A DNA stretch of 64,000 nucleotides from Corynebacterium testudinoris (GCF_001021045.1 NZ_CP011545.1:248001-312000), one strand, 5' to 3'; shown: positions 46,028-55,055, counted from the stretch's first letter. Notes: generated by a model not told the origin, from the letters alone. Translations and numbers: made by a program.

Positions 46028-47458
46028 CTAGTTGTAGGGCGCGACGGAGGACCGGTGGGCGTCGATAGTGATCTCTTCATGGATCGGCGGGAACGCGCGC
46101 TGAGCACAATTCCCACGGGGGCACACGCGGCAACCAGCGCCGATGGGGGTGGCACCGGAGAGATCGTCGAGCTCGAGCCCCTCGGCATAGACCGTCCGAT
46201 CCGCGTGACGGGCTTCGCAGCCCAGGCCGATGGCGAAGAGCTTGCCGGTATCGCCGAAGCGCCCGCGGTGATGGCGAACGGTGCGGGCAATCCAAAGATA
46301 GTTTCGGCCATCGGGCATCTGCGCTAATTGCCGCAGAATGCTGCCCGGGTTGGTAAACGTTTCGTAGATGTTCCACAGCGGGCACGTGCCGCCGGAATTG
46401 GCCAGGTGAAAGCCGGTGGCTGACTGGCGCTTGGACATGTTGCCGGCCCGATCGACGCGCACGAACGTGAAGGGGATGCCGCGCAGGTTCGGTCGCTGCA
46501 ACGTAGAGAGACGACTGGCGACGGTCTCGTACCCCACTCCGAACACCTGGCACAGGTAGTCCACGTCATAGCCCGAGCGTTCGGCTTCGTTGTGGATGGT
46601 TTGATACGGCAGCAAGATGGCGGCGGCGACGTAACTGGCCACACCCCTGCGGGCGAGGTTGGTCGACGCCTCCGAGGTGAAACGCTCTTCGGCGACGAGG
46701 GATTCGATCTCATCGCTGGTTTCCAGATAGGCCAGCTCCATGCCGAGGCGGAAGGCACGCTGGCCGGTGTTGAGACGGCTAGCCAGCTCAAGGTGCCCGG
46801 TGTCCCGGTTGAGGCGGTGGAGCATGCCGCCTAACTCGCCGGACGTCGTGATCTCGATGCCATGCTTGTCGCGCAGCCGCTCGGCGATGGCTTCCTCGGT
46901 GCCGCGAATATCAAAGCGCTCCACCCCCAGGCTGGCGGCAATGCCCTCGGCGGACGTATCTAGGGCGTCCAAGTAATTCTGGCGGGCATAGAAAAAGTCA
47001 CGCACCTCGTCGTGGGGCATCGACAGGGCCTGCGCATTCGGACTGCTATCCACCAGCGGAACGTTTCGGCGCGTGTCTGTGGCGATGGACAATTTATCGC
47101 GGACGTTGCGGTAACGGCGGTGCATATCAACCATCGTGCGGGCGATGGCCGGGTGGTTATAGACCAACTCTGATAACTCTTGAAGCTCGACGGGATTGGG
47201 GCACAGCTCCTTGTCCAGGACGACGTCCTGGATCTCGGCGAGCAGCCGGGAATCGTCGTCGCGGGAGAAAAACGTTGCGTCAACGCCGAAGGCCTCCGTG
47301 ATGCGCAAGAGCACGGGGACGGTCAGAGGTCGAACATCATGCTCGATCTGGTTGACATAGCTGGCAGATAGGCCGAGAGTCGACGCCAGTGAGGCCTGGC
47401 TGAGGTCCCGTTCACGTCGCAGCTGGCGGAGCCGCGATCCCACGTAGGTCTTTCCCAT
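46028..47458 (-). CDS. ramB: transcriptional regulator of acetate metabolism RamB
   Basis: A 476-residue regulator with an N-terminal Xre-type helix-turn-helix ([31 protein letters not shown]), a central ligand-sensing region of the ScfR/IrrE-associated type and a C-terminal cysteine-containing segment ([14 protein letters not shown]). RamB represses acetate and glyoxylate-cycle genes and controls sdh in C. glutamicum. ATG 47458 lies 7 nt after TACTAT and is probably leaderless; ATG 47467 overlaps the -10 box. Confidence 0.93.
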   Translation of the reverse strand: MGKTYVGSRLRQLRRERDLSQASLASTLGLSASYVNQIEHDVRPLTVPVLLRITEAFGVDATFFSRDDDSRLLAEIQDVVLDKELCPNPVELQELSELVYNHPAIARTMVDMHRRYRNVRDKLSIATDTRRNVPLVDSSPNAQALSMPHDEVRDFFYARQNYLDALDTSAEGIAASLGVERFDIRGTEEAIAERLRDKHGIEITTSGELGGMLHRLNRDTGHLELASRLNTGQRAFRLGMELAYLETSDEIESLVAEERFTSEASTNLARRGVASYVAAAILLPYQTIHNEAERSGYDVDYLCQVFGVGYETVASRLSTLQRPNLRGIPFTFVRVDRAGNMSKRQSATGFHLANSGGTCPLWNIYETFTNPGSILRQLAQMPDGRNYLWIARTVRHHRGRFGDTGKLFAIGLGCEARHADRTVYAEGLELDDLSGATPIGAGCRVCPRGNCAQRAFPPIHEEITIDAHRSSVAPYN

Positions 47459-47465
47459 GGAGGTC

Positions 47466-47488
47466 ATAGTAGCGTGATGTGCTTCACT
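47466..47488 (-). promoter_or_regulatory. ramB promoter with GlxR-like site
   Basis: The -10 box TACTAT (47466-47471, minus) precedes ATG 47458 by 7 nt. CGTGATGTGCTTCACT at 47473-47488 matches 8 of 10 fixed positions of TGTGA-N6-TCACA and would overlap the polymerase site, so repression is expected if GlxR binds. Confidence 0.5.
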
Positions 47489-47854
47489 AAATGGCTAATC
47501 TGCAAACTTTGTGTGGAAAACATTCCGCAGTCCGCAAAGCTTGCGTTGGTGGGGGTGTTCACCTGGGCGCCTGTGGTACCTCGCCGAAAGTTTGACACCT
47601 TACGGGGTAGGGGGATGTGCACGGGGTGTGGTGCGTGATCAACTTCACAGGCAGGGCCGAAAGTTGCCTTTTCCGCACATTGTGCCTGTAAGCGTGGTGG
47701 CAGGGGCAATATTCACTTTTCTGCACTAAGGGCACCCTTGCCTAAATGTTTGCACTTGCGGCGCGTCGAACGGGCGTCGAGCGCGAATCCGAATGCCCAA
47801 AAGTGGTTCCCACCGGGGGTGAAGCCGTAAAGTATGAGCGACACTGGAGGTGCC
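47489..47854 (+). promoter_or_regulatory. sdhCAB control region with GlxR-like and DtxR-like boxes
   Basis: A 366-bp gene-free region before sdhC. CGTGA-TCAACT-TCACA at 47634-47649 matches 9 of 10 fixed positions of the GlxR consensus. TAAGGGCACCCTTGCCTAA at 47727-47745 matches, on the minus strand, about 13 of 19 positions of the DtxR consensus. RamB-like AAACTTT/AAAGTTT half-sites occur near 47516 and 47585. The GGAGG ribosome-binding site precedes ATG 47855. Confidence 0.55.
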
Positions 47855-48610
47855 ATGACTGTTAAAAACGCAGACCGGGACGCAATCGTCCACGGCAAGA
47901 TTACAGAGAAGCCGCTGCGCGAGCGGCCGTCCTACCCGAGCTGGGCCATCAAGCTCGTAATGGCCATCACTGGCCTGATCTTCGGACTCTACGTCCTTGT
48001 TCACATGGTCGGTAACTTGAAGATCTACATGCCCGATCACGGCGGCGTTCCCGCCATCGATGAGTACGGACATTTCCTCCGTACCATGGGCGCCCCGATC
48101 TTCCCGCAAGAGACGATCCTGTGGATCTTCCGCATCGTGCTGCTCGTCTCGTTGGTTCTGCACGTTCATGGCGCGTTTGCTTTGCACGGCCGTTCTCGCA
48201 CCTCTCGCGGCAAGTTCGCCCGCACCAACCTCATGGGTGGCATCAACTCCTTCTCCACCCGCACCATGCTGGTCACCGGCATCGTCTTGCTCCTCTTCGT
48301 GATCTTCCACGTCTTGGACCTGACCATGGGTGTGGCACCCGCCGCCCCGGATACCTTCGCCCACGGCGAGATCTACGCGAACCTCATCGCCAGCTTTAGC
48401 CGCTGGCCCGTCGCGCTCTTCTACATCCTCGCCATGGTTGTCCTGTTCCTGCACCTGTCCCACGGCATCTACCTCGCCGTGTCTGACCTGGGCATCACAG
48501 GCAAGCGCACACGTCAGATCATGCTCGTCATTGCCTACCTGGTTCCGGCGATTGTCATGATCGGCAACATCTCGATGCCGTTGTCCATTGCACTTGGCTG
48601 GCTCGGTTAA
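47855..48610 (+). CDS. sdhC: succinate dehydrogenase cytochrome b subunit
   Basis: A 251-residue five-helix membrane anchor with several His residues in membrane segments (for example LVHMVGN, VLHVHGAFALHG, FHVLDL and LHLSHG), as expected for the two-heme cytochrome b of actinobacterial succinate:menaquinone oxidoreductase. It binds menaquinone and anchors SdhAB. GGAGG is 5 nt before ATG 47855, preferred over ATG 47834. Confidence 0.93.
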   Translation: MTVKNADRDAIVHGKITEKPLRERPSYPSWAIKLVMAITGLIFGLYVLVHMVGNLKIYMPDHGGVPAIDEYGHFLRTMGAPIFPQETILWIFRIVLLVSLVLHVHGAFALHGRSRTSRGKFARTNLMGGINSFSTRTMLVTGIVLLLFVIFHVLDLTMGVAPAAPDTFAHGEIYANLIASFSRWPVALFYILAMVVLFLHLSHGIYLAVSDLGITGKRTRQIMLVIAYLVPAIVMIGNISMPLSIALGWLG

Positions 48611-48631
48611 GTCCGGAAGGGAATCTAAAAC

Positions 48632-50641
48632 ATGAACCATATCGAGACTGCTCCTCGCCCCGAGTTCCAGCACCCGACCTCCGTTGTTGACGGTGTTGTC
48701 CCCGGTCGCGTCCTCGACAACGCAGAACCCGTCGGCGTGCCCACCAAGGACATGTGGGATTGGCAGAAGGACCACATGAACCTGGTCTCTCCGCTCAACC
48801 GCCGCAAGTTTGAAGTCCTCGTCGTCGGTACCGGCCTCTCCGGTGGCGCAGCAGCAGCTGCCCTCGGCGAACTGGGCTACAACGTCAAGGTCTTCACCTA
48901 CCACGACGCCCCGCGTCGTGCGCACTCCATCGCCGCCCAGGGTGGCGTCAACTCCGCCCGCGGCAAGAAGGTCGACAACGACGGCGCGTACCGCCACGTC
49001 AAGGACACCGTCAAGGGCGGCGACTACCGTTGCCGCGAGTCCGATTGTTGGCGCCTGGCCGTCGAGTCCGTCCGCGTCATCGACCACATGAACGCCATCG
49101 GCGCTCCCTTCGCTCGCGAGTACGGCGGCACCCTGGCCACCCGTTCCTTCGGTGGTGTCCAGGTCTCCCGCACCTACTACACCCGTGGACAAACGGGCCA
49201 GCAGCTGCAGCTGTCCACCGCCTCCGCTCTGACCCGCCAGATTGGCCTCGGCAACGTGGAGATCTTCACCCACGCTGACGTGGTCGACCTCATCGTCACC
49301 GAGCGTGATGGCGAGAAGCGCTGCGAGGGCATTGTCACCCGTAACCTCATTACCGGTGAGATCACCCCCTTCACCGGCCACGCCGTCATCCTGGCCACCG
49401 GTGGTTACGGCAACGTCTACCACATGTCCACGCTGGCCAAGAACTCGAACGCGGGCGCCCTCATGCGCGCCTACGAGCTCGGCGCCTACTTCGCCTCCCC
49501 GGCCTTCATCCAGTTCCACCCGACCGGTCTTCCGGTCAACGCGACCTGGCAGTCGAAGACCATCCTCATGTCCGAGTCGCTGCGCAACGACGGCCGTATT
49601 TGGTCCCCCAAGGAGCCCAAGGACGACCGCGACCCGAACACCATTCCGGAAGAGGAGCGCGACTACTTCCTGGAGCGCCGCTACCCGGCATTCGGTAACC
49701 TCGTCCCCCGCGACGTGGCTTCCCGCGCCATTTCCCAGCAGATCAACGCCGGTCTCGGCGTGGGCCCGCTGCACAACTCGGCGTACCTGGACTTCCGTGA
49801 CGCCATGGAGCGCCTCGGCCAGGACACCATCCGTGAGCGTTACTCCAACCTCTTCAAGATGTACGAAGAGGCCATCGGCGAGGACCCCTACTCCAGCCCG
49901 ATGCGTATCGCCCCGACCTGCCACTTCACCATGGGTGGTCTGTGGACCGACTTCAACGAGATGACCTCCATCCCCGGCCTGTTCTGTGCCGGTGAGGCCT
50001 CCTGGACCTACCACGGCGCTAACCGCCTGGGAGCCAACTCGCTGCTGTCTGCGTCCGTTGACGGCTGGTTCACCCTGCCGTTCACCATCCCGAACTACTT
50101 GGCCAATTACCTCGGCCAGGATGTTCTGCCGGCGGACTCCCCGGAGGCCGCTGAGGCCGTTGATCGTGCACAGGCTCGCATCGATCGCCTCATGAACATC
50201 AAGGGCGAGGACCCCCACGGCCCGGATCACTACCACCGCATTCTCGGCGAGATCCTGTACTTCGCTTGTGGTGTGTCCCGTAACGTTCCGGACCTGCAGG
50301 ATGCCATCGTCCGGATCCGTGAGCTGCGCGCTGACTTCTGGGCTAACGTCCAGGTGCCGGGCGGGCAGGACTACATGAACCAGGCTCTCGAGTACGCAGC
50401 CCGCGTTGCTGACTACATCGACCTCGGCGAGCTCATGTGCGTCGATGCCCTCGACCGCGATGAGTCCTGTGGTGCTCACTTCCGTGATGATCACCTTTCT
50501 GAGGACGGCGAGGCAGAGCGCGACGACGCAAACTGGTGCTTCGTCTCTGCATGGGAGCCGGCCGGTGAGGGCAAGTTCATTCGCCACGCTGACCCCCTCT
50601 ACTTCGAATCGATCCCGCTGCAGACAAGGAACTACAAGTAA
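48632..50641 (+). CDS. sdhA: succinate dehydrogenase flavoprotein subunit
   Basis: A 669-residue flavoprotein with the FAD motif VVGTGLSGGAAAAAL, the covalent FAD-His region RRAHSIAAQGGVNSARG, and substrate-binding HPTG and catalytic-Arg segments. It oxidises succinate to fumarate in the TCA cycle. A GGAAGG ribosome-binding site precedes ATG 48632. Its stop overlaps the sdhB start (TAATG). Confidence 0.96.
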   Translation: MNHIETAPRPEFQHPTSVVDGVVPGRVLDNAEPVGVPTKDMWDWQKDHMNLVSPLNRRKFEVLVVGTGLSGGAAAAALGELGYNVKVFTYHDAPRRAHSIAAQGGVNSARGKKVDNDGAYRHVKDTVKGGDYRCRESDCWRLAVESVRVIDHMNAIGAPFAREYGGTLATRSFGGVQVSRTYYTRGQTGQQLQLSTASALTRQIGLGNVEIFTHADVVDLIVTERDGEKRCEGIVTRNLITGEITPFTGHAVILATGGYGNVYHMSTLAKNSNAGALMRAYELGAYFASPAFIQFHPTGLPVNATWQSKTILMSESLRNDGRIWSPKEPKDDRDPNTIPEEERDYFLERRYPAFGNLVPRDVASRAISQQINAGLGVGPLHNSAYLDFRDAMERLGQDTIRERYSNLFKMYEEAIGEDPYSSPMRIAPTCHFTMGGLWTDFNEMTSIPGLFCAGEASWTYHGANRLGANSLLSASVDGWFTLPFTIPNYLANYLGQDVLPADSPEAAEAVDRAQARIDRLMNIKGEDPHGPDHYHRILGEILYFACGVSRNVPDLQDAIVRIRELRADFWANVQVPGGQDYMNQALEYAARVADYIDLGELMCVDALDRDESCGAHFRDDHLSEDGEAERDDANWCFVSAWEPAGEGKFIRHADPLYFESIPLQTRNYK

Positions 50642-51390
50642 TGAAGCTGACACTTGAGATCTGGCGTCAGGCCGGACCGACTCACGAGGGTGCCTTCGAG
50701 ACCGTCGAGGTCCCGGATGCAGTGGCTCAGATGTCGATCCTGGAACTGCTCGACCATGTCAACAACCGACTGATCGATGAGAACAAAGACCCCTACATGT
50801 TCGCCTCGGACTGCCGCGAAGGCATCTGTGGCACCTGTGGTCTCACCGTCAATGGCCGTCCCCATGGCCCGATGCAGAACACCCCTGCTTGCCAGCAGCG
50901 CCTCACTGAGTTCCACGACGGCGATGTGATCAAGCTGGAGCCGATGCGTTCCGCCGCCTTCCCGGTGATCAAGGACATGGTCGTTGACCGTTCCGCCCTG
51001 GATCGCGTGATGGAAAAGGGTGGCTACGTCTCCATCAACGCCGGTACCGCACCGGATGCAGACACCCTGCACCAGAACCATCAGACCGCCGAGTTCGCCC
51101 TCGACCATGCTGCCTGCATTGGTTGTGGCGCGTGCGTCGCTGCCTGCCCGAATGGTGCTGCGCACTTGTTCACCGGTGCCAAGCTGGTCCACCTCTCCCT
51201 CATGCCCCTGGGCAAGGAAGAGCGTGGCCGCCGCGCCCGCAAGATGGTCGACGAGCTGGAGACCAACTTCGGACACTGCTCCCTCTACGGTGAGTGTGCA
51301 GATGTCTGCCCGGCTGGTGTCCCCCTGACCGCTGTTGCTGCCATCACCAAGGAGCGCGCTCGTGCCGCTCTCCGCGGCAAGGACGACTAA
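50641..51390 (+). CDS. sdhB: succinate dehydrogenase iron-sulfur subunit
   Basis: A 249-residue protein with three clusters: the [2Fe-2S] ligands in CREGICGTCG with a later Cys, and ferredoxin-type CIGCGACVAACP and CSLYGECADVCPAG for the 4Fe and 3Fe centres. It carries electrons from the flavin to the SdhC hemes. Translation is coupled to sdhA by the TAATG overlap. Confidence 0.96.
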   Translation: MKLTLEIWRQAGPTHEGAFETVEVPDAVAQMSILELLDHVNNRLIDENKDPYMFASDCREGICGTCGLTVNGRPHGPMQNTPACQQRLTEFHDGDVIKLEPMRSAAFPVIKDMVVDRSALDRVMEKGGYVSINAGTAPDADTLHQNHQTAEFALDHAACIGCGACVAACPNGAAHLFTGAKLVHLSLMPLGKEERGRRARKMVDELETNFGHCSLYGECADVCPAGVPLTAVAAITKERARAALRGKDD

Positions 51391-51434
51391 GCTCGTTGGA
51401 AAACGAGTTTCGAGAGACGAAAGCGAGTAAAGCA

Positions 51435-51812
51435 ATGTCATCAAACAACTTCGCAGTTGCTGACCAGGCTTCCGAGAGTTTCCCCAACTACTCTCCCAAG
51501 ATCCAGGATTCCTACATCGAGGGCTACGACCCAGTATCTCTGGGCGCGGCGCACTCCTCGTTGGAGCGCACCTCCACCTGGCTGGGAATGGGCCTGCTGC
51601 TCACGTCCCTGGCTGGTTTCGGCATCATCATCTGGGTTGCCGCAACCTACCTCTGGCCGGAAGGCGTGGCCGTGGCGGATTACAACCTCACCATGTACCT
51701 GTGGATTGGCGTGGCCGTCGCCGCAGCGTGCGTAGTTGGTGGCGCTTTCTTGATCCACCGTGGTCGTCGCTACTACCGCGAGTACCGCAGCACCACTGGT
51801 CGCCGCAACTAG
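51435..51812 (+). CDS. small membrane protein of the sdh operon
   Basis: A 125-residue protein with a polar N-terminal half and two hydrophobic segments (about 53-76 and 86-108), then a basic tail RGRRYYREYRSTTGRR. It starts 45 bp after sdhB in the same direction with no terminator between, so is probably the fourth gene of the operon, as in C. glutamicum. Possible membrane accessory subunit; function unknown. Confidence 0.8.
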   Translation: MSSNNFAVADQASESFPNYSPKIQDSYIEGYDPVSLGAAHSSLERTSTWLGMGLLLTSLAGFGIIIWVAATYLWPEGVAVADYNLTMYLWIGVAVAAACVVGGAFLIHRGRRYYREYRSTTGRRN

Positions 51813-51827
51813 CAGTAACTAGCAGTA
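51808..51827 (+). repeat. tandem 10-bp repeat at the end of the sdh operon
   Basis: ACTAGCAGTA occurs twice in tandem and includes the stop codon of the last gene; a third degenerate CTTAGCA follows. Confidence 0.7.
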
Positions 51828-51858
51828 CTTAGCATTCGTCGCTGACGTCTCTCGACCC

Positions 51859-51901
51859 CGAACCCGCCCCTGCACCATGATCGTGCAGTGAGGCGGGTTC
51901 G
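51859..51901 (+). terminator. long hairpin terminator of the sdh operon
   Basis: Outer arms CGAACCCGCC (51859-51868) and GGCGGGTTCG (51892-51901), with an inner CTGCAC/GTGCAG stem. There is no clear T-tract, so termination is probable rather than certain. Confidence 0.65.
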
Positions 51902-51924
51902 CTCGATTCCGCGCAACTCACACG

Positions 51925-51930
51925 TAGGCT
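51925..51930 (+). promoter_or_regulatory. -10 box TAGGCT before the leaderless micro-gene
   Basis: TAGGCT lies 6 nt upstream of GTG 51937 without a ribosome-binding site. Confidence 0.55.
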
Positions 51931-51936
51931 GGCGGC

Positions 51937-52026
51937 GTGCGTAGAAATCTCATCATTATCCTCGTCAGCCTTATAGTCCTCATCAGTTCGCTCAGCCTCG
52001 TGCCCTACGCGATCGAGCTGCTGTGA
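51937..52026 (+). CDS. 29-residue membrane micro-protein, leaderless
   Basis: GTG 51937 to TGA 52026 encodes VRRNLIIILVSLIVLISSLS...YAIELL: two Arg then one continuous membrane helix. The start follows a -10 box by 6 nt. The stop overlaps the next ATG (TGATG), so it is the first of three chained frames leading to the DUF445 gene. Too short for family recognition; the positive-inside single-helix shape and promoter position make it a good candidate gene. Confidence 0.6.
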   Translation: MRRNLIIILVSLIVLISSLSLVPYAIELL

Positions 52027-52094
52027 TGACCAATGATCGTGTCCGGCCGTTCGAGTGGGCCCGCCGGACGGCCAGCGGGCTGGGGGATTCATAA
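52026..52094 (+). CDS. 22-residue linker micro-ORF
   Basis: ATG 52026 to TAA 52094 encodes a 22-residue Arg-rich peptide (MTNDRVRPFEWARRTASGLG..). It shares one base with the preceding stop and one with the DUF445 start (TAATG). It may serve to couple translation rather than make a stable protein. Confidence 0.4.
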   Translation: MTNDRVRPFEWARRTASGLGDS

Positions 52095-53425
52095 TGGAAA
52101 CCATGGCTACACACACCACCAGCCCCGCTACGCAGGTCCTCTCTGGCCAGGTGCCGGGACCCAGCCCTGAGGTTGAGGCGGAGCGCCGCCGGACGCTGCG
52201 TAATCACAAGATTTTTGTTACCGGCCTGCTGGTCGTTGCTGCCATTATTTTCCTCGCGTGCAGCTGGTGGCAGAGCCGGCCTGAGGGCGCACCGGTGTGG
52301 GTGGGCTACGTCCGGGCTGCCGCTGAGGCCGGGATGATCGGCGGCTTGGCGGACTGGTTCGCCGTGACGGCCTTGTTCCGTTACCCGCTGGGTATCCCGA
52401 TCCCGCACACGGCGATTATCAAGCGCAAGAAGGACCAGCTGGGCGATACTCTTTCGGAGTTTGTGGGGGAGAACTTCCTCAATGCGGAGCTCATCACGGA
52501 GAAGGTTCGTTCGGCGAATATCCCGGAGCGGATCGGCGAGTGGCTCTCTGAGGAAGACAACGCCCGGAAAGTCTCGCGGGAGGCAGGCAAGCTCACTGCT
52601 AACGCGTTGCGGGCGATGGATCCGAAGGATGCGGAGGCGCTCATCCAGTCGCAGCTCATCGATCGGCTCACCGATCCGGAATGGGGACCGCCGGCAGGGC
52701 GTTTGCTGGCCGATTTGGTCGAGGATGGGCGGACGGAGCCGGTGGTCCAGGAGGTGGTGTCGTGGGCGCATAAGAAGGTGCTCGGGATGGAGGACACCGT
52801 GGTCACGCTCATCGATGAGCGGATGCCCACCTGGGCGCCGAAGTTTGCCAAAGACCTCGTCGGCGCGCGGGTGTACAAGGAGATCGTCGCCTTTACCACC
52901 GCGGTGGCCAACGATCCTGAGCATGAGGCCCGGCAGTCCATCCGCCGCTTCCTCGGCGATTTGGCCGATGATCTGCAGCACGACCCGGCGATGATCGCGC
53001 GGGTGGAAGGCATGAAGCAGGATCTGTTGGGCTCGACGCCGCTGCGGGACGCGGCGGCGACCATCTGGGCGTCGACAAGCGCTTCTCTTATTGAGGCGGC
53101 GGAGGATGAGCATTCCCTCCTGCGCACGAAGGTGGAGGAGCTGTCTTTGACGTGGGGGACGAACATTCGGACGGACCCCGCCCTGCGCGCCAGCCTCGAT
53201 CGCCGCATCACCGGGGGAGCGGCATTCCTCGCCGATAACTACGCGGGGGAAGTCACCGCCATCATTTCGGAGACCATCCAGCGCTGGGATGCCGAGGAAG
53301 CGAGCGACAAGATTGAGCTCATGGTTGGCAAGGATCTGCAGTTCATTCGCCTCAACGGCACGATCGTCGGTGCACTCGCCGGACTTCTTATTTACACTGT
53401 GAATCACCTGCTCTTCGGAGCTTAA
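52094..53425 (+). CDS. DUF445 family membrane protein
   Basis: A 443-residue protein with a membrane segment at about 37-54 (HKIFVTGLLVVAAIIFLACSWW), the DUF445 signature AEAGMIGGLADWFAVTALFRYPLGIPIPHTAII, a long helical extracytoplasmic or cytoplasmic middle part, and a C-terminal membrane segment (LNGTIVGALAGLLIYTVNHLLFG). Function unknown; homologues are YjiN-like. GGGGG lies about 7 nt before ATG 52094. A one-base variant (GTCGACAAGC) of the dispersed motif occurs at 53071. Confidence 0.87.
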   Translation: METMATHTTSPATQVLSGQVPGPSPEVEAERRRTLRNHKIFVTGLLVVAAIIFLACSWWQSRPEGAPVWVGYVRAAAEAGMIGGLADWFAVTALFRYPLGIPIPHTAIIKRKKDQLGDTLSEFVGENFLNAELITEKVRSANIPERIGEWLSEEDNARKVSREAGKLTANALRAMDPKDAEALIQSQLIDRLTDPEWGPPAGRLLADLVEDGRTEPVVQEVVSWAHKKVLGMEDTVVTLIDERMPTWAPKFAKDLVGARVYKEIVAFTTAVANDPEHEARQSIRRFLGDLADDLQHDPAMIARVEGMKQDLLGSTPLRDAAATIWASTSASLIEAAEDEHSLLRTKVEELSLTWGTNIRTDPALRASLDRRITGGAAFLADNYAGEVTAIISETIQRWDAEEASDKIELMVGKDLQFIRLNGTIVGALAGLLIYTVNHLLFGA

Positions 53426-53464
53426 ACCGAGAAAATCAGCGCCACTTCAGGAGGCCGCACCGAT

Positions 53465-54112
53465 ATGACTACCCCGGACGACAAGAATAATTCGCTGCTC
53501 GATAACCTGCGCGAGCCTTTCCAGGCGTGGGTCACGGCGGGTTCGCGCCTCGGCGACGTGGTGACCGATTTCGCCGATCATTTTAAGCAGGACCGCGAGA
53601 ATGCTGATCTGGACGCTGGGGCCCACGCGGAGCACAGCCCGGTGGATGACGCCGAAAGCTCGGTTGGTCGTTTCAAGGCAGCGTCCCAGGAGGCCCGGGA
53701 GGGTCTGTCGGCGGCGTCGAGCACGGAGGATTACAAGAAGGTGACCGCCACCTTCGCCGGCCGCGCCGAGGAGATCCTGCGCGATGTGGCTGCGTCCACC
53801 CGTCGGGTCGCGGAGGAGACGAAGGATTCTGCTGCTGTGACGGATGCCAAGGCTGCCTTTGGTACCGCCGTGGCGTCGGTGAAGGAGAGCTTCGATGACG
53901 CGGTGGCTCAGGCTCGTTCCCGCCGCGATGCCAGCGCTGATGAGGAGTCGATCCTCGATGATTTGCGTTCGCGCTTGGATGACCTCATTGGTCGGGCGAA
54001 GACGGCAGCACCAGAAGCACCGGCCGAGCCAGCGGAGTCAGCCGAGGAGAAGGCACCGCCTATGATTGACGGCGAGGTCATTGACACCCCTACCGATCAC
54101 AAGGATGTTTAA
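53465..54112 (+). CDS. conserved corynebacterial protein (CGLAU_01105-like)
   Basis: A 215-residue acidic, mostly helical, soluble protein with no membrane segment, predicted coiled-coil stretches (EEILRDVAASTRRVAEETK) and an Ala/Pro/Glu-rich C-terminus. It resembles a lineage-specific family of corynebacteria; function unknown. A CAGGAGG ribosome-binding site precedes ATG 53465. It lies between the DUF445 and DUF2516 genes. Confidence 0.78.
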   Translation: MTTPDDKNNSLLDNLREPFQAWVTAGSRLGDVVTDFADHFKQDRENADLDAGAHAEHSPVDDAESSVGRFKAASQEAREGLSAASSTEDYKKVTATFAGRAEEILRDVAASTRRVAEETKDSAAVTDAKAAFGTAVASVKESFDDAVAQARSRRDASADEESILDDLRSRLDDLIGRAKTAAPEAPAEPAESAEEKAPPMIDGEVIDTPTDHKDV

Positions 54113-54121
54113 CCCCTTCTC

Positions 54122-54421
54122 ATGGACATTTCTCAAACTCTGATCCTCGGCTACAACATCGTCGAGCGAGTGCTCTTCCTCGCTATCGCGCTATCTGGCT
54201 TGGTCGGCGCCATCTTTGCCGGTACGACGCGCGATGACGCGTACGCCGCGGCGGACCGTCAATCGAAGTTGATCTGGGTCGGTATCCTCATCGCCTCCGC
54301 CCTCGTGGTGGCCACTGGAGTGCCGTTCTTGTCGTGGGTCGGAATCGTCGCCATTGGCGTGTTCTGGTTTGACGTCCTGCCGCACATGCGGCGCCTCATC
54401 AGTGGCGCTGGCGGCTGGTAG
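54122..54421 (+). CDS. DUF2516 membrane protein
   Basis: A 99-residue protein with three hydrophobic segments (about 8-34, 50-65 and 67-83), matching the actinobacterial DUF2516 family found in front of deoC. Function unknown. It starts 9 bp after the preceding gene and ends 4 bp before the DeoC-like gene, so it is in the same operon. Confidence 0.8.
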   Translation: MDISQTLILGYNIVERVLFLAIALSGLVGAIFAGTTRDDAYAAADRQSKLIWVGILIASALVVATGVPFLSWVGIVAIGVFWFDVLPHMRRLISGAGGW

Positions 54422-54425
54422 AGCT

Positions 54426-55055
54426 GTGAGGCAAGATGATGTGGCGTGGCTTCGCGGCCACGCCTTTCTTCTGCTTGTCGACGTCGCGATGGACACCGCC
54501 GCCGTCCGGCGCGGCGTCGTCGCCGCCCGCGAGAGCGGGCTCGCCGGGGTGGTGGTCGCCCCGTCCCATCTGTCGGCAGTGGGGGATGTCGGCGACCTCA
54601 CGGTTGCGGCCGTCGTGGGCTTTCCCACCGGCCGTCACCATAGTTTGGTCAAAGCCGCAGAAGCTCGCCTCGCCGTCGCCCAAGGAGCGACGGAGGTGTG
54701 GGTGAGCCCCGATATTGGGGTGAGCGATCTCAATACCTTGTTGGCTGAGTTCGTTGCTGTGCGTGAGGCGGTTCCCCCGCCGGTGCAGTTGGGCATCGTC
54801 GTTGAAACGGGCCTGCGGGATGAGCAGGCAATCCACTCAATCGTGCAGGCTGCCGCTGTGGCGGGGGCCGATCGAGTGGTTACGCAAAGTGGCTGGTGGC
54901 CCGATGAGGGGACCGAGAACCCACCGCTTGGTGGTCAGCCGGGGGTCCGGCTGACGGTGGCGGGCCTGCACAACCTCGACGAGGTGCTCGGCGCGCTGGA
55001 ACGCGGCGCCGACCGAGTCGCGATCGCTGACCTCGGGGTCGTCCTAGAGGCCTGA
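54426..55055 (+). CDS. deoxyribose-phosphate-aldolase-like protein lacking catalytic lysines
   Basis: A 209-residue TIM-barrel protein aligned with DeoC through FPTGRHHSLVKAAEARLAVAQGA and VVETGLRDEQAIHSIVQ...GADRVVTQSG. The Schiff-base Lys (in the DeoC motif IKTSTG) is Val152 here, the catalytic Asp (DEVDMVIN) is replaced around Trp92, and the second Lys of the KAAGG motif is absent. It is therefore unlikely to cleave deoxyribose-5-phosphate by the known mechanism. GTG 54426 gives the conserved N-terminus. The 3' end overlaps the convergent DUF2993 gene by 12 bp. Confidence 0.78.
   Translation: MRQDDVAWLRGHAFLLLVDVAMDTAAVRRGVVAARESGLAGVVVAPSHLSAVGDVGDLTVAAVVGFPTGRHHSLVKAAEARLAVAQGATEVWVSPDIGVSDLNTLLAEFVAVREAVPPPVQLGIVVETGLRDEQAIHSIVQAAAVAGADRVVTQSGWWPDEGTENPPLGGQPGVRLTVAGLHNLDEVLGALERGADRVAIADLGVVLEA

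Noticed and set aside
47726..50653. Very long open frame antisense to sdhC and sdhA
   Set aside because: It mirrors the strongly biased codons of the sdh genes, has no ribosome-binding site and encodes low-complexity sequence; it is a composition artefact.
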